From contig JAYTCK010000034.1 in the NCBI GenBank assembly GCA_043736515.1, positions 1-23,106 on the forward strand: 23,106 nt of DNA, given 5' to 3'. Origin of the DNA: MHLP01 sp043736515 (lineage in GTDB: Bacteria; Patescibacteriota; Minisyncoccia; Phycocordibacterales; UBA6899). A model generated the notes under the pieces. That model was not told the origin of the DNA. It ran no database searches and worked only from the letters and a program-made list of their open reading frames with translations. Of the stretch, positions 7,524 through 14,536 are shown piece by piece (the first letter of the stretch is position 1; every line of letters begins with the position of its first letter). The position numbers and the translations under genes were made by a program.

Positions 7524-8543
7524 TTAAGGATTAGATGCCACTGGTTTAACTATTTCATTCACTGTCGCGCGGATGAGTTGTTCCACGTCAGTAAAACGTC
7601 CGTCACGAGTTGAGCCGAGAGCTACGATGACAACCGGGTGGTCGATGCCAATGTCGACGATCACTACGAGATTGCCACCTGCAAAATCTGTATATCCCGT
7701 TTTCGAACCGATGAGGCCGGTGACGTGTGCAACACCAACATTAGTATTCGCAACTCGGTGTGTGATGTTGTCCCTCGACACAACGCTGACCTTCTCGTAT
7801 GCGGTAGCAGTAAATAATTGAGGATGATTTTTCAGGATGTATTCAAACAAAATGCTCATGTCGCGAGGCGTGCCATATGCACCGCTCGCCACACTTTCGA
7901 TGTCGAGGCCTGTGACGTTTCCGAAATGAGTATTTGAAAGACCGATCTCCTTTGCTTTCTGATTCATTTTTTCAATAAAAAGTTTTTTATTGGTGAAAGG
8001 ATCTGTTGTCGCTAACCCATCATTTACAAACGTTGCACCTGCTACGCCCGCTATGGCACTTGCTCCATCGTTTGAAGAGGAAACGAGAGTAAAACGAAGC
8101 AGTTCGCCAAGACTCCATTTTTCTCCAACATAAAGCCCGCTATCCCCTTCTTCCATAAGATCATCCGGAAGGATGGTGATATTTGTATTTGGTGCGAGAG
8201 TTTCAGATGCAACAAGTGCCATCATCATTTTGGTGACAGAAGCGAGCGGAAGCACCATGTGCTCATTTTGACCATAGAGTTTGCGGTGGGTTTTGATGTC
8301 CCACACGTATACACCCTTTGCCTGTATGTTGAGATCAGCATAAGGATCAATCACCACCACAGTGGTCGTAGGAGCTGTCAGTTCACTTTGGAGTACGGGA
8401 GAAGCAAGCTGTGTGGAATTTTTTGCACCCAACAAACCTTCTTTAGGTGAGAATCTTTCGATTGCGGGAATTACCCGGGGACCTGTAAGGAATCCCACAA
8501 TGAGTACCAGTAAGAAAACTTGTATTTGCGTCGTTCGTGTCAT
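7524..8543 (-). CDS. D-alanyl-D-alanine carboxypeptidase, PBP5-like (S11 family)
   Basis: A 339-aa exported serine peptidase that trims the terminal D-Ala from peptidoglycan stem peptides. An uncleaved or cleavable hydrophobic segment spans about residues 8-20. The three penicillin-binding motifs are intact: SxxK at S102-V-T-K105, SxN at S156-S-N158, and KTG at 281-283 (GSKTGYT). The core domain is complete, but the long C-terminal PBP5 beta domain is missing, so anchoring is probably N-terminal. It lies 8 nt after scpB without an SD and 7 nt before mraY, giving a tight scpB-dac-mraY run. dacA/dacF naming is not resolvable here. Confidence 0.93.
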   Translation of the reverse strand: MTRTTQIQVFLLVLIVGFLTGPRVIPAIERFSPKEGLLGAKNSTQLASPVLQSELTAPTTTVVVIDPYADLNIQAKGVYVWDIKTHRKLYGQNEHMVLPLASVTKMMMALVASETLAPNTNITILPDDLMEEGDSGLYVGEKWSLGELLRFTLVSSSNDGASAIAGVAGATFVNDGLATTDPFTNKKLFIEKMNQKAKEIGLSNTHFGNVTGLDIESVASGAYGTPRDMSILFEYILKNHPQLFTATAYEKVSVVSRDNITHRVANTNVGVAHVTGLIGSKTGYTDFAGGNLVVIVDIGIDHPVVIVALGSTRDGRFTDVEQLIRATVNEIVKPVASNP

Positions 8544-8551
8544 AGATAGCG

Positions 8552-9271
8552 TTACTGTGGGTTGTGGTGCTCGCGGAGTTCAGCATCATCAAAATTTTTA
8601 CTCGCTTCATCTTCTTCAACAACATCGGCTTCGATGTCAGCTTCTATTTCCTCTGTCGTAAGGGGGGCTTCTTCTGATATCGTCTCATCTTCTGTGTCCT
8701 CTATTTTTTTTGTCTCAGACTCCGAAGCATCTTCCTCTGTTTCAACTTTTGTTTGTGCAAACGTGTCAAGAGCAGCAAGCGTTTCCTTGTATTCGGGGAG
8801 ATCAGCCAACTTGCTCACGCCCATGTATTCAAGAAGCGCTAGGGTTGTTTTGTAAAGAAAACTTCGTTGATCCTTTGGGTTCTCCACTTTTTCTACCAAA
8901 CCTCTAATAAGCAAATTACGGAGAATAAATGTGGAGTTTACTCCGCGGATATAGTCGATTTCCGCGCGAGTTACTGGCCCTTTATACAGCACAATTGCAA
9001 GGGTTTCCAGGGAAGCTTTGGAGAGGTCTTTGTTCAGTTCTTCTTTTGCAATAGTTTCAATTATTGCGCTTGCTTCAGGATTGGTTCCGAGGGTGTACTC
9101 ATCATTATTTTGGAGTAAGCAGAGACCCGTGCTTTCCAGTGAGCCTCCGAGTTCTAGCAGAGCGCTCCGTGTTTCTTCTTCGGGGCGCTTCAAGAGCTGC
9201 GAAAGGCGCTTCACCGTGATCGGCTCTGCTTGGTAGAACAATATTGCTTCAATTTGGTGGCGGAGTTCCAT
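8552..9271 (-). CDS. scpB: segregation and condensation protein B
   Basis: A 239-aa kleisin-partner protein with tandem winged helices that binds ScpA and SMC in chromosome condensation. The N-terminus (IEAILFYQAEPITVKRLSQLL) and the central part (ALETLAIVLYKGPVTRAEIDYIRGV-like) match ScpB. The last roughly 70 residues are a strongly acidic, low-complexity tail (many Glu/Asp), which is probably disordered. It is separated from scpA by 158 nt holding a large hairpin, unlike the usual overlapping scpAB arrangement. Confidence 0.93.
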   Translation of the reverse strand: MELRHQIEAILFYQAEPITVKRLSQLLKRPEEETRSALLELGGSLESTGLCLLQNNDEYTLGTNPEASAIIETIAKEELNKDLSKASLETLAIVLYKGPVTRAEIDYIRGVNSTFILRNLLIRGLVEKVENPKDQRSFLYKTTLALLEYMGVSKLADLPEYKETLAALDTFAQTKVETEEDASESETKKIEDTEDETISEEAPLTTEEIEADIEADVVEEDEASKNFDDAELREHHNPQ

Positions 9272-9334
9272 GCTCGATTAGTTTAGCCTATATTTCGTGT
9301 GTTTCAAAGGGCGCATTCATGCAAAATGGATGGA

Positions 9335-9417
9335 TTCGTGTTTTTCCGCCCGAACGATCTCTGAGATGCGGTACGGGTTGGTACCGCTTCCAGAGTCGTT
9401 TGGGAGAAAAATACGAA
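9335..9417 (-). repeat. long near-perfect hairpin between scpA and scpB
   Basis: An 83-nt inverted repeat with about 31 bp. From outside in: TTCGT/ACGAA, TTTTTC/GAAAAA, CCC/GGG, AACGA/TCGTT, CTCTG/CAGAG and GCGGTAC/GTACCGC around a GGGTTG loop, with single-nt mismatches or short internal loops between. It fills most of the 158-nt scpA-scpB gap. The outer A/T-rich arms could also give weak terminator function on either strand. It resembles the ftsW-murG hairpin in size and location but not in sequence. Confidence 0.75.
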
Positions 9418-9429
9418 GGTCGCCATTTT

Positions 9430-10209
9430 TTAGCCGTAACTGGGGGTAATAAATGTGTGTGTCTCGATATCGATATCGCCGAAATCTTCATGCTGGGCGA
9501 CATGCACAACCCCCTGCTTCACAAGCTCGAGCATAGCAAGAAATGAAATGATTATTTCTACTCGCGCCTCTTTGTGGATCGCCTTTCCTTTTTCATATTT
9601 TGCAAATTGCCCAAAACTCATTTTGAGTGCATTGGTCACGCGCTTCGAGAGCTTGTCCATCATCTCTTCAATCGACACAACTTTCTTAATTGTTGCTTTC
9701 GGAACTAACGTCTTTTTTGGCAGGGCATTTTGTACATCACGAATCGACTGCGCCATAGATGTAATAGAAATCCTGTTATCGGGTACAAACACCGGAACGA
9801 TTTCGGGCCTACCACTTCGCTCAAATATCACCTGCTTGCCGAAGCGCAGTTTAATTTCATTTGATAAGTTGCGGAACAGCTCATACATCGCAAGGCGTCG
9901 CTTGAGGTCGTCAATGTCGCTCTCCTCTTCTTGCGTAAGAGTGAGGTCAGGAAGGATTGATTTGGATTTGATGAGTACCAAGGTTGATGCGACGAGTAGA
10001 AAGTTTGCAACATCGTTCATGGGATATGCCTCGAAGCTTCTGATATGCGCTATGTAATCATCCGCAACTTTCGAAAGCGCAAAATCGCCGATAAAAAGCT
10101 TTCGCTTTTCGATCAGATTTAAAAGGAGGTCAAGCGGACCTTCGAACTGTTCCGTTTTGACGTGATAACTTACTTTGTGCTCCCCAATAACAGGAATATC
10201 CTCAGTCAT
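9430..10209 (-). CDS. scpA: segregation and condensation protein A (kleisin)
   Basis: A 259-aa kleisin that bridges SMC heads and binds ScpB. The hallmark N-terminal FEGPLDLLLNLIEKRKL is at about residues 22-38. It is followed by the typical DDYIAHI and FLLVASTLVLIKSKSILP segments and a C-terminal winged-helix region (FLAMLELVKQGVV). Length is normal. No SD is seen before the ATG. The rpmG terminator lies just upstream, so the gene needs its own promoter or read-through. TACAAT sits close to the start but no good -35 was found. Confidence 0.94.
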   Translation of the reverse strand: MTEDIPVIGEHKVSYHVKTEQFEGPLDLLLNLIEKRKLFIGDFALSKVADDYIAHIRSFEAYPMNDVANFLLVASTLVLIKSKSILPDLTLTQEEESDIDDLKRRLAMYELFRNLSNEIKLRFGKQVIFERSGRPEIVPVFVPDNRISITSMAQSIRDVQNALPKKTLVPKATIKKVVSIEEMMDKLSKRVTNALKMSFGQFAKYEKGKAIHKEARVEIIISFLAMLELVKQGVVHVAQHEDFGDIDIETHTFITPSYG

Positions 10210-10234
10210 GTTTCAATTGTAACATTATCTCACA

Positions 10235-10258
10235 AAAAAACCGCATGAGCGGTTTTTT
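10235..10258 (-). terminator. rpmG terminator
   Basis: AAAAAACCGC (10235-10244) pairs with GCGGTTTTTT (10249-10258) around an ATGA loop. On the minus strand the stem is followed by a T-run. The stem reaches into the rpmG stop codon (10257-10259). Confidence 0.85.
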
Positions 10259-10412
10259 ATTTTTTGCCTTCTTTGAAGACAACATGCTTGCGGGATTTTG
10301 GATCGTACTTTTTAAGTTCAATCTTACGAGTGACGAGCTTCTTGTTCTTGCGCGTCCAGTACACCTGTCCGGTGCCTTTGTGTTTAAGTTGTATGAGCTG
10401 ATCTTGGGACAT
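10257..10412 (-). CDS. rpmG: 50S ribosomal protein bL33
   Basis: A 51-aa basic ribosomal protein of the large subunit. The translation begins MSQDQLIQLKHKGTG and contains VYWTRKNKK, then LELKKYDP-like IELKKYDPKSRKHVVF, which matches bL33 well. The zinc-binding Cys pairs of the C+ type are absent, so this is a C-minus, zinc-independent form. The start is the first ATG (10410-10412), and no SD is evident. It has a probable promoter at 10472-10499 and its own terminator, so it is a single-gene unit between alr and scpA. Confidence 0.92.
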   Translation of the reverse strand: MSQDQLIQLKHKGTGQVYWTRKNKKLVTRKIELKKYDPKSRKHVVFKEGKK

Positions 10413-10471
10413 GATTTAAATGGGTTAGTTTCTCGCTGGTTTCAGGGGCTCCCCAAAACTTAGGTAAGATG

Positions 10472-10499
10472 ATACTAGCATATTGCTCTTATTTGTCTA
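10472..10499 (-). promoter_or_regulatory. probable rpmG promoter
   Basis: Minus-strand TAGACA (10494-10499), 16-nt spacer, TAGTAT (10472-10477) preceded by TGC (extended -10). It lies 60 nt upstream of the rpmG ATG in the alr-rpmG gap. Confidence 0.5.
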
Positions 10500-10528
10500 G
10501 ATTTTGGGGACTTTGGCCATTTTAACAC

Positions 10529-11731
10529 CTACAGGTAGAATTTTTTCATAAGAGGATTCAGGCGGGTCACGATCTCACAGTGCGAGGTTGCGGCAAATTT
10601 GGCGATTTCACTTGCAGTAATGACTTCCCTTCCGTCACTCCCGATAAGCGTAGCGATATCGCCCATTTTTACTTTGGGGATGTCGGTGACATCAACAACG
10701 ATCATATCCATCGAGACTCTGCCCACAACACGTGCAGACATGCCGTGAAGAAGCACTCTTCCTCGGCCCGACAGCAATCTCGGAAAGCCGTGCCAGTACC
10801 CAACAGGGATAACCGCAAGCGTCGAGTCACGGGTGAGCATTTCGGTGAAATCGTAGCCCACACGCTCTCCCTTCTTTACCTCTTTCACCTCCCCCACCTT
10901 CGCCCGCCATGCAAGCACAGGTTTTAAACTAATTTTTGATGAAAGGAAACGCTCAGCATCATCGGAAGGCCAGAGTCCATAACTACCGATGCCGATACGC
11001 ACCATATCAAAATGCGCACGAGGGTAGAGCAATGTCCCTCCCGTTGCTGCTGCGTGTGTAATTGGAGTCATTCCTGCCACATGAAATACATTAATCCATT
11101 CATCGAATTCTTTGAGCTGGCGCTTTGTGTTATCGCTCGAACGTGGATTCTTGGCTTCGGCAAGATGGGTATAGAGACCTTCAACGATAAAGCCGGGGTG
11201 AGGTTTCTGAAGAAGTGCCATAAGCTCTTTCAATTCATGGAGTTGAAACCCCTGGCGATGCATTCCCGTATCAGCTTTAATGTGGATCTTTAATTTTTTC
11301 TTGCCGCTACCGGTCTGTAGCTTGCGCACCGCCATGAGCTGACGCGTTGATGAAATGGTGATGCTCACATCACGTTCTGCTGCCGCGCTATATAACTCCG
11401 GAAGCGTGTGTCCTAACACAAGAATAGGTTTCTTTATTTTTTCCTCGCGTAAAGTGAGTGCCTCTGTAATCGAATCAACACCAAACCAATCGACACCGAG
11501 TATTTCAAGCTCGCGACTGAACTCAATTAAATTGTGACCATAGGCATTCGATTTCACAACACCCATATAGCTAACTTTGGAGCCAATAAGTTTGCGAAAG
11601 AGCCGATAATTATTTGCGATGGCTTTTTTGTCGACCTCTATCCACGTACGCAGGGATTCATGCTTCATCTCATCATCATACTTCCAGATCCATGGCATTA
11701 AAAGGAACTGACCTTCTAGCTTTATCTTCAT
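10529..11731 (-). CDS. alr: alanine racemase
   Basis: A 400-aa PLP enzyme that interconverts L- and D-alanine and supplies D-Ala for the peptidoglycan stem. The PLP-lysine motif is VVKSNAYGH (K60), followed by ADTGMHRQG (153-161), the region with the second catalytic Tyr VGYDFTE (Y293), PVGYWHGFPR and GRVSMDMIVVD (337-347). The N-terminal roughly 22 residues extend beyond the usual start. GAGGG lies a few nt before the first ATG, but M22 (MKHESLRTW) is a plausible alternative. It is divergent from the DedA-like gene with a 34-nt gap. Confidence 0.95.
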   Translation of the reverse strand: MKIKLEGQFLLMPWIWKYDDEMKHESLRTWIEVDKKAIANNYRLFRKLIGSKVSYMGVVKSNAYGHNLIEFSRELEILGVDWFGVDSITEALTLREEKIKKPILVLGHTLPELYSAAAERDVSITISSTRQLMAVRKLQTGSGKKKLKIHIKADTGMHRQGFQLHELKELMALLQKPHPGFIVEGLYTHLAEAKNPRSSDNTKRQLKEFDEWINVFHVAGMTPITHAAATGGTLLYPRAHFDMVRIGIGSYGLWPSDDAERFLSSKISLKPVLAWRAKVGEVKEVKKGERVGYDFTEMLTRDSTLAVIPVGYWHGFPRLLSGRGRVLLHGMSARVVGRVSMDMIVVDVTDIPKVKMGDIATLIGSDGREVITASEIAKFAATSHCEIVTRLNPLMKKFYL

Positions 11732-11765
11732 CTTCCCTCTTGCCTCATTCTTTATACTGATTCAA

Positions 11766-12335
11766 ATGAGTCAAGAAATCGCATTAAGCACTTATGGCGG
11801 TCTATTTCTTGCTCTTATATTGGGTGGTGAAACTGTGCTTCTTCCGGCGATCTATCTCGCCACAACAGGCACACTTCAGCTTCCGCTTCTATTCGTTGTC
11901 TCTTTTTCGGCAACACTTGTCGCAGACGCAATTCTATATATCCTCGGCACAACAATTCCCCACGAAGATTTTTCTTCGCACTCTTTTCTTGGTAAACACC
12001 AAAATCGTATAAATTCATTGACTCACGTCTTTGCACTACACCCTTTCTTAATTCTTTTCACATCAAAATTCGTATACGGTACGCGCACTGCAGTGCAAAT
12101 ACTTTGTGGCATGTACCATGTACCCTTCGCAAAGTATTTGTTAGTTAATGCGCTGGGAATTAGCACCCTAAATATCGTGTACATACTCGCAGCAAAAGGA
12201 GTGTATTACGGAATTTCGCAAGGAAGGACGGGCACTACTATTCTTGTTTTTTCGTTTGTTCTTTTTGTGGCTATCGCAGTTGTTCTGCAATTACTCCTTA
12301 AAAAATACATATGGCAAAAATGGTTTCCGCAATAA
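11766..12335 (+). CDS. DedA-like (VTT domain) membrane protein
   Basis: A 189-aa polytopic membrane protein, about five hydrophobic segments, resembling the DedA/SNARE-associated family. Members are implicated in flipping undecaprenyl phosphate or other lipids. Supporting features are GGETVLLPAIYLATTG near the N-terminus, and the central FTSKFVYGTRTAVQILCGMYHVPFAKYL, which parallels the DedA pattern F-x-R-x(3)-R/GxR...GxxxMxxxxF. No SD; TATACT 9 nt before the ATG hints at a leaderless transcript. The 3' end overlaps the glycosyltransferase by 25 bp, so the two are probably coupled. A lipid-carrier role beside a glycosyltransferase would be coherent. Confidence 0.75.
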   Translation: MSQEIALSTYGGLFLALILGGETVLLPAIYLATTGTLQLPLLFVVSFSATLVADAILYILGTTIPHEDFSSHSFLGKHQNRINSLTHVFALHPFLILFTSKFVYGTRTAVQILCGMYHVPFAKYLLVNALGISTLNIVYILAAKGVYYGISQGRTGTTILVFSFVLFVAIAVVLQLLLKKYIWQKWFPQ

Positions 12336-13021
12336 TCCCTGCATATAATGAAGCGGGACGCATAGCGCGTGCAATCAATCTGTTGAGTCAAGTAGAAATG
12401 ATCAAAGAAATAATTGTGGTAGACGATGGGTCACAGGATAGCACAGGCAGAGAGGCGAAAAGACTTGCGAGTCTTGTACTTATGCTTCCAAGAAACAGGG
12501 GGAAAAGCTATGCAATGCATGTCGGGGTTGCACACGCGACACATGATGTTATTCTTTTTTGCGATGCGGATATGTTTGGCTTTACTCCGAGAGACATTGA
12601 AGAATTGCTCACTCCTGTCGTAAACTCATCCTCTGATATGTCAGTAGGATTACGCAGCAAGCCCCACTACTTCAGCCGCTTTCTCCCTATTGTCGCGCAA
12701 TTTTCCGGACTCCGTGCAATGCTCCGCACACGGTGGAACACCATGCCATTTCTCTTGGTTTCAGGATTTCAGATCGAACTTGCACTTTATCTCTTTGCAC
12801 GAGAGGGTCATTGGAAAACATCGTACCTGCATATTCCAAATCTTCGCCATACAATCAAGGAAGACAAGTATGGTCTTTGGAATGGACTCTACGCACGCGT
12901 ACACATGATCGCAGAAGTCATTGGGCTACTTGTCGCAGTATACCTACCAAATAGGCAGCAGATGCGACAAAGAAAATCCACACCTAGATTTAAAAAAACA
13001 AACAGACTGCTTTGGGGGTGA
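12311..13021 (+). CDS. family 2 glycosyltransferase
   Basis: A 236-aa GT-A enzyme that transfers a sugar from a nucleotide-sugar donor. Visible motifs are IIPAYNEAGR (8-17), IVVDDGS (35-41), NRGK (62-65) and the metal-binding DAD (85-87). A hydrophobic stretch (MIAEVIGLLVAVYLP) near the C-terminus may give membrane contact. It resembles short dolichol-phosphate mannosyltransferase-like or polysaccharide-type GT2 proteins, but the acceptor cannot be told. It overlaps the DedA-like gene by 25 bp and is followed 47 nt later by tRNA-Tyr. No SD, consistent with translational coupling. Confidence 0.88.
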   Translation: MAKMVSAIIPAYNEAGRIARAINLLSQVEMIKEIIVVDDGSQDSTGREAKRLASLVLMLPRNRGKSYAMHVGVAHATHDVILFCDADMFGFTPRDIEELLTPVVNSSSDMSVGLRSKPHYFSRFLPIVAQFSGLRAMLRTRWNTMPFLLVSGFQIELALYLFAREGHWKTSYLHIPNLRHTIKEDKYGLWNGLYARVHMIAEVIGLLVAVYLPNRQQMRQRKSTPRFKKTNRLLWG

Positions 13022-13025
13022 TTTT

Positions 13026-13054
13026 TTGATTTTTTTCTGGTTATTCGCTATAGT
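13026..13054 (+). promoter_or_regulatory. tRNA-Tyr promoter
   Basis: TTGATT (13026-13031), 17-nt spacer, TATAGT (13049-13054), ending 14 nt before the mature tRNA 5' end. Confidence 0.7.
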
Positions 13055-13068
13055 AGCAAAGCATTTAT

Positions 13069-13152
13069 GCGTAGGTGGTAGAGCGGTCAAATACAACAGA
13101 CTGTAAATCTGTCGCCCACTGGGCTACGCAGGTTCGAATCCTGCCCTACGCA
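13069..13152 (+). tRNA. tRNA-Tyr (anticodon GUA)
   Basis: An 84-nt class II tRNA. Acceptor GCGTAGG/CCTACGC, D-arm with GTA/TAC, anticodon stem ACAGA/TCTGT with loop CTGTAAA (anticodon GTA), extra arm GCCC-ACT-GGGC, T-arm GCAGG/CCTGC with TTCGAAT loop, discriminator A. The CCA end is not encoded. The long extra arm is as expected for bacterial tRNA-Tyr. A promoter lies at 13026-13054 and a hairpin terminator follows. Its 3' end is mirrored downstream as an inverted copy (see 13133-13237). Confidence 0.96.
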
Positions 13153-13237
13153 CAATGGTAAAAACCGGCCCTCGTGGTCGGTTTTTACTATTGTGCGTAG
13201 AGGGAGCAAACTGCTTTGCTACCGGGCAGGATTCGAA
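13133..13237. repeat. inverted repeat containing the tRNA-Tyr 3' end and terminator hairpin
   Basis: TTCGAATCCTGCCC (13133-13146) and the next 21 nt (13147-13167) reappear inverted. The 21-nt part is at 13179-13199 with one mismatch, and the 14-nt part at 13224-13237. They are separated by an extra 24 nt (13200-13223) that themselves form a hairpin (AGCAAA/TTTGCT). The inner stem GTAAAAACCG/CGGTTTTTAC (13158-13188) also acts as the tRNA terminator. Confidence 0.8.
13158..13190 (+). terminator. tRNA-Tyr terminator (probably bidirectional)
   Basis: Stem GTAAAAACCG (13158-13167) with CGGTTTTTAC (13179-13188), extended inward by GCC/GGT, with a T-run in the 3' arm. It begins 6 nt after the tRNA. 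Confidence 0.75.
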
Positions 13238-13382
13238 GACCTTGCTGATGTTTTGTCTGCAAAACCAGTAAGGTGTACAGCTCCTGTAAGGAGAGAATCC
13301 TGCCCTTCTGACTCGAAGACCCCGCCGATCGGTTTTGCGGGACCTCGGGGTGTACCGTCCATGTAATGGAAGAATCTTGCCC
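13224..13382. ncRNA. two tandem covarying structured units downstream of tRNA-Tyr
   Basis: Unit 1 (13224-13305) has an 11-bp closing stem GGGCAGGATTC/GAATCCTGCCC, a long hairpin closed by ACCTT/AAGGT (13239-13274) and a short hairpin CTCC-TGTAA-GGAG (13281-13293). Unit 2 (13311-13382) has ACTCGAAGACC, a hairpin closed by ACCCC/GGGGT (13319-13351), TCCA-TGTAA-TGGA (13358-13370) and AGAATCTTGCCC. Between units, three of four pairs in the short stem and two of five in the long stem change compensatorily while loop TGTAA and the flank GTGTAC stay fixed. That argues for conserved RNA structure. The strand is unknown: no promoter was found, and the minus-strand gene 13408-13896 would read into it. 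I know no named family. Confidence 0.5.
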
Positions 13383-13407
13383 GCTGATTTTTGCTTGAAC
13401 GTATATT

Positions 13408-13896
13408 TTAAATCTCCTGTCTTTTGGAATAAATTTTCCTCAACAAGAGCTCACCCGCAATTCCCAGCAATAAAATAAAAATGTTAACAAACAAAAAATA
13501 AGCATTTGAATCAACAGATGCAAAATTTTCATTTCCGGTAATCACAAACATCATACCTCCAAACACAAACGGGAAATGAAGCATTTGTTCAATTCCAATA
13601 AGCAGCATAAATAAAAGCCAGATGAAAAAACTCAAACGAAATAAAATACTATTTTTAATGATTGGAGAGAGAACAAAAAGCCTTCGATACGTTTGAAATA
13701 CATAAAAGAGTTGTGCAGCTTGAACTGCTATGAGAATGCCCACGTATGAAAGGAACTCGCTTTCGACACGTATTGCATATTGAATGACAAAATTAAGGAC
13801 TATCGCATACCAGTAATACAGTCGAATTGCCCTTCGTAAGGAAAGTTGTATATCGTCAACATTGTTAATTGTAGACGGGATTGTCCAGAACTTCAT
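13408..13896 (-). CDS. four-TM membrane protein, unknown function
   Basis: A 162-aa hydrophobic protein with about four membrane segments (about 28-60, 82-103, 106-120, 132-152) and a basic C-terminus (RKIYSKRQEI). I do not recognise a family. It looks more A/T-rich than its neighbours. No SD precedes the ATG. TATACA-17-TAGAAT is a weak possible promoter. Its upstream region carries a 13-nt inverted match to the tRNA-Tyr anticodon region (13918-13930), and its downstream region carries the structured units and an inverted tRNA 3' fragment. It is therefore bracketed by tRNA-derived sequence, as an inserted gene might be. Confidence 0.7.
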   Translation of the reverse strand: MKFWTIPSTINNVDDIQLSLRRAIRLYYWYAIVLNFVIQYAIRVESEFLSYVGILIAVQAAQLFYVFQTYRRLFVLSPIIKNSILFRLSFFIWLLFMLLIGIEQMLHFPFVFGGMMFVITGNENFASVDSNAYFLFVNIFILLLGIAGELLLRKIYSKRQEI

Positions 13897-13952
13897 CTAT
13901 TTATTCTATCAAGGATGCAGTCTGTTGTATAAGACATCGCTCCTAATAAAAA

Positions 13953-13978
13953 ACTACCCCCAAATGCTGGGGGGTAGT
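13953..13978 (-). terminator. terminator of the exported-paralog operon
   Basis: ACTACCCCC (13953-13961) pairs perfectly with GGGGGTAGT (13970-13978) around an 8-nt loop. On the minus strand it is followed by a T-run. It lies 17 nt after the last paralog's stop. Confidence 0.85.
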
Positions 13979-13995
13979 GCGATCATATACACATG

Positions 13996-14526
13996 CTATT
14001 GCTGCTGCTGTTTGCGACCACTGAGGTCGATAACGAGCGGCTTGATAGTGAGTTCAAACGAAACATCCGAGAGATAGTAGCGGCCGTTCCACTGCTTGTA
14101 CTTGCCGTCGACGGTCATGCAGAATACATAATCGTCAGAAGGACCGTGAGTTCCATCAATACTCGGCGACGGTAGAACGAAGTCTCCATTAACGGAATAT
14201 CCGTCACTATCCACACCGGTTTGCCCGTGCTCGTAACGCCAGGGCTTGGTTAGTCGTTTATTCGACGACGAACACTTCCCTTTCGTCACGAAGTAATCGA
14301 CAGGCTGACCCAAGTTGTTGAAGAAGATGACATAGAACTGCAATCCAGGCCTCCCCATCAGTTCGCCACGCCAATAGATCGTATTGATCTCGTGAGGTTC
14401 AAGCGTTGCCCCGTCAACTCGAGCGGCAGCTTCACGTGCCTCCTTCGCCAAGTCTTTTGGTGGTGCCTGTGCACCTGCAGCACCCATGAGGAAGAGCGCT
14501 GAGACGGCTATGAGTGAATGTCTCAT
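13996..14526 (-). CDS. exported paralog 1 of 3, unknown function
   Basis: A 176-aa protein with a cleavable signal peptide (about residues 1-20, AGAQA). The mature part shares a core with the next two genes: GRPGLQFYVIF, GQPVDYF, GKCSSSNKRL, YVFCMTVDGKYKQWNG, FELTIKPLVIDL, and a QQQQ C-terminus. Two conserved Cys (GKC and FC) could form a disulfide in the extracytoplasmic space. GAGG lies about 6 nt before the ATG. It is the last gene of the operon, 10 nt after paralog 2, and is followed by a terminator. It has the most divergent middle section, with a longer insert. No known domain is recognised. Confidence 0.85.
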   Translation of the reverse strand: MRHSLIAVSALFLMGAAGAQAPPKDLAKEAREAAARVDGATLEPHEINTIYWRGELMGRPGLQFYVIFFNNLGQPVDYFVTKGKCSSSNKRLTKPWRYEHGQTGVDSDGYSVNGDFVLPSPSIDGTHGPSDDYVFCMTVDGKYKQWNGRYYLSDVSFELTIKPLVIDLSGRKQQQQ

Positions 14527-14536
14527 GTGCGCCCTC

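Noticed and set aside
9288..9509. 73-codon minus-strand frame between scpA and scpB
   Set aside because: It overlaps scpA in another frame and runs through the 83-nt palindrome; it is explained by the hairpin, not by a protein.
9455..10057. 200-codon plus-strand frame
   Set aside because: It is antisense to scpA, whose kleisin motifs are clear; this is a codon-shadow frame.
13224..13305. Possible second tRNA (Cys-like GCA) on the minus strand
   Set aside because: Acceptor-like ends pair over 7 bp, but the anticodon stem fails to pair and there is no room for a T-stem. It does not make a cloverleaf.
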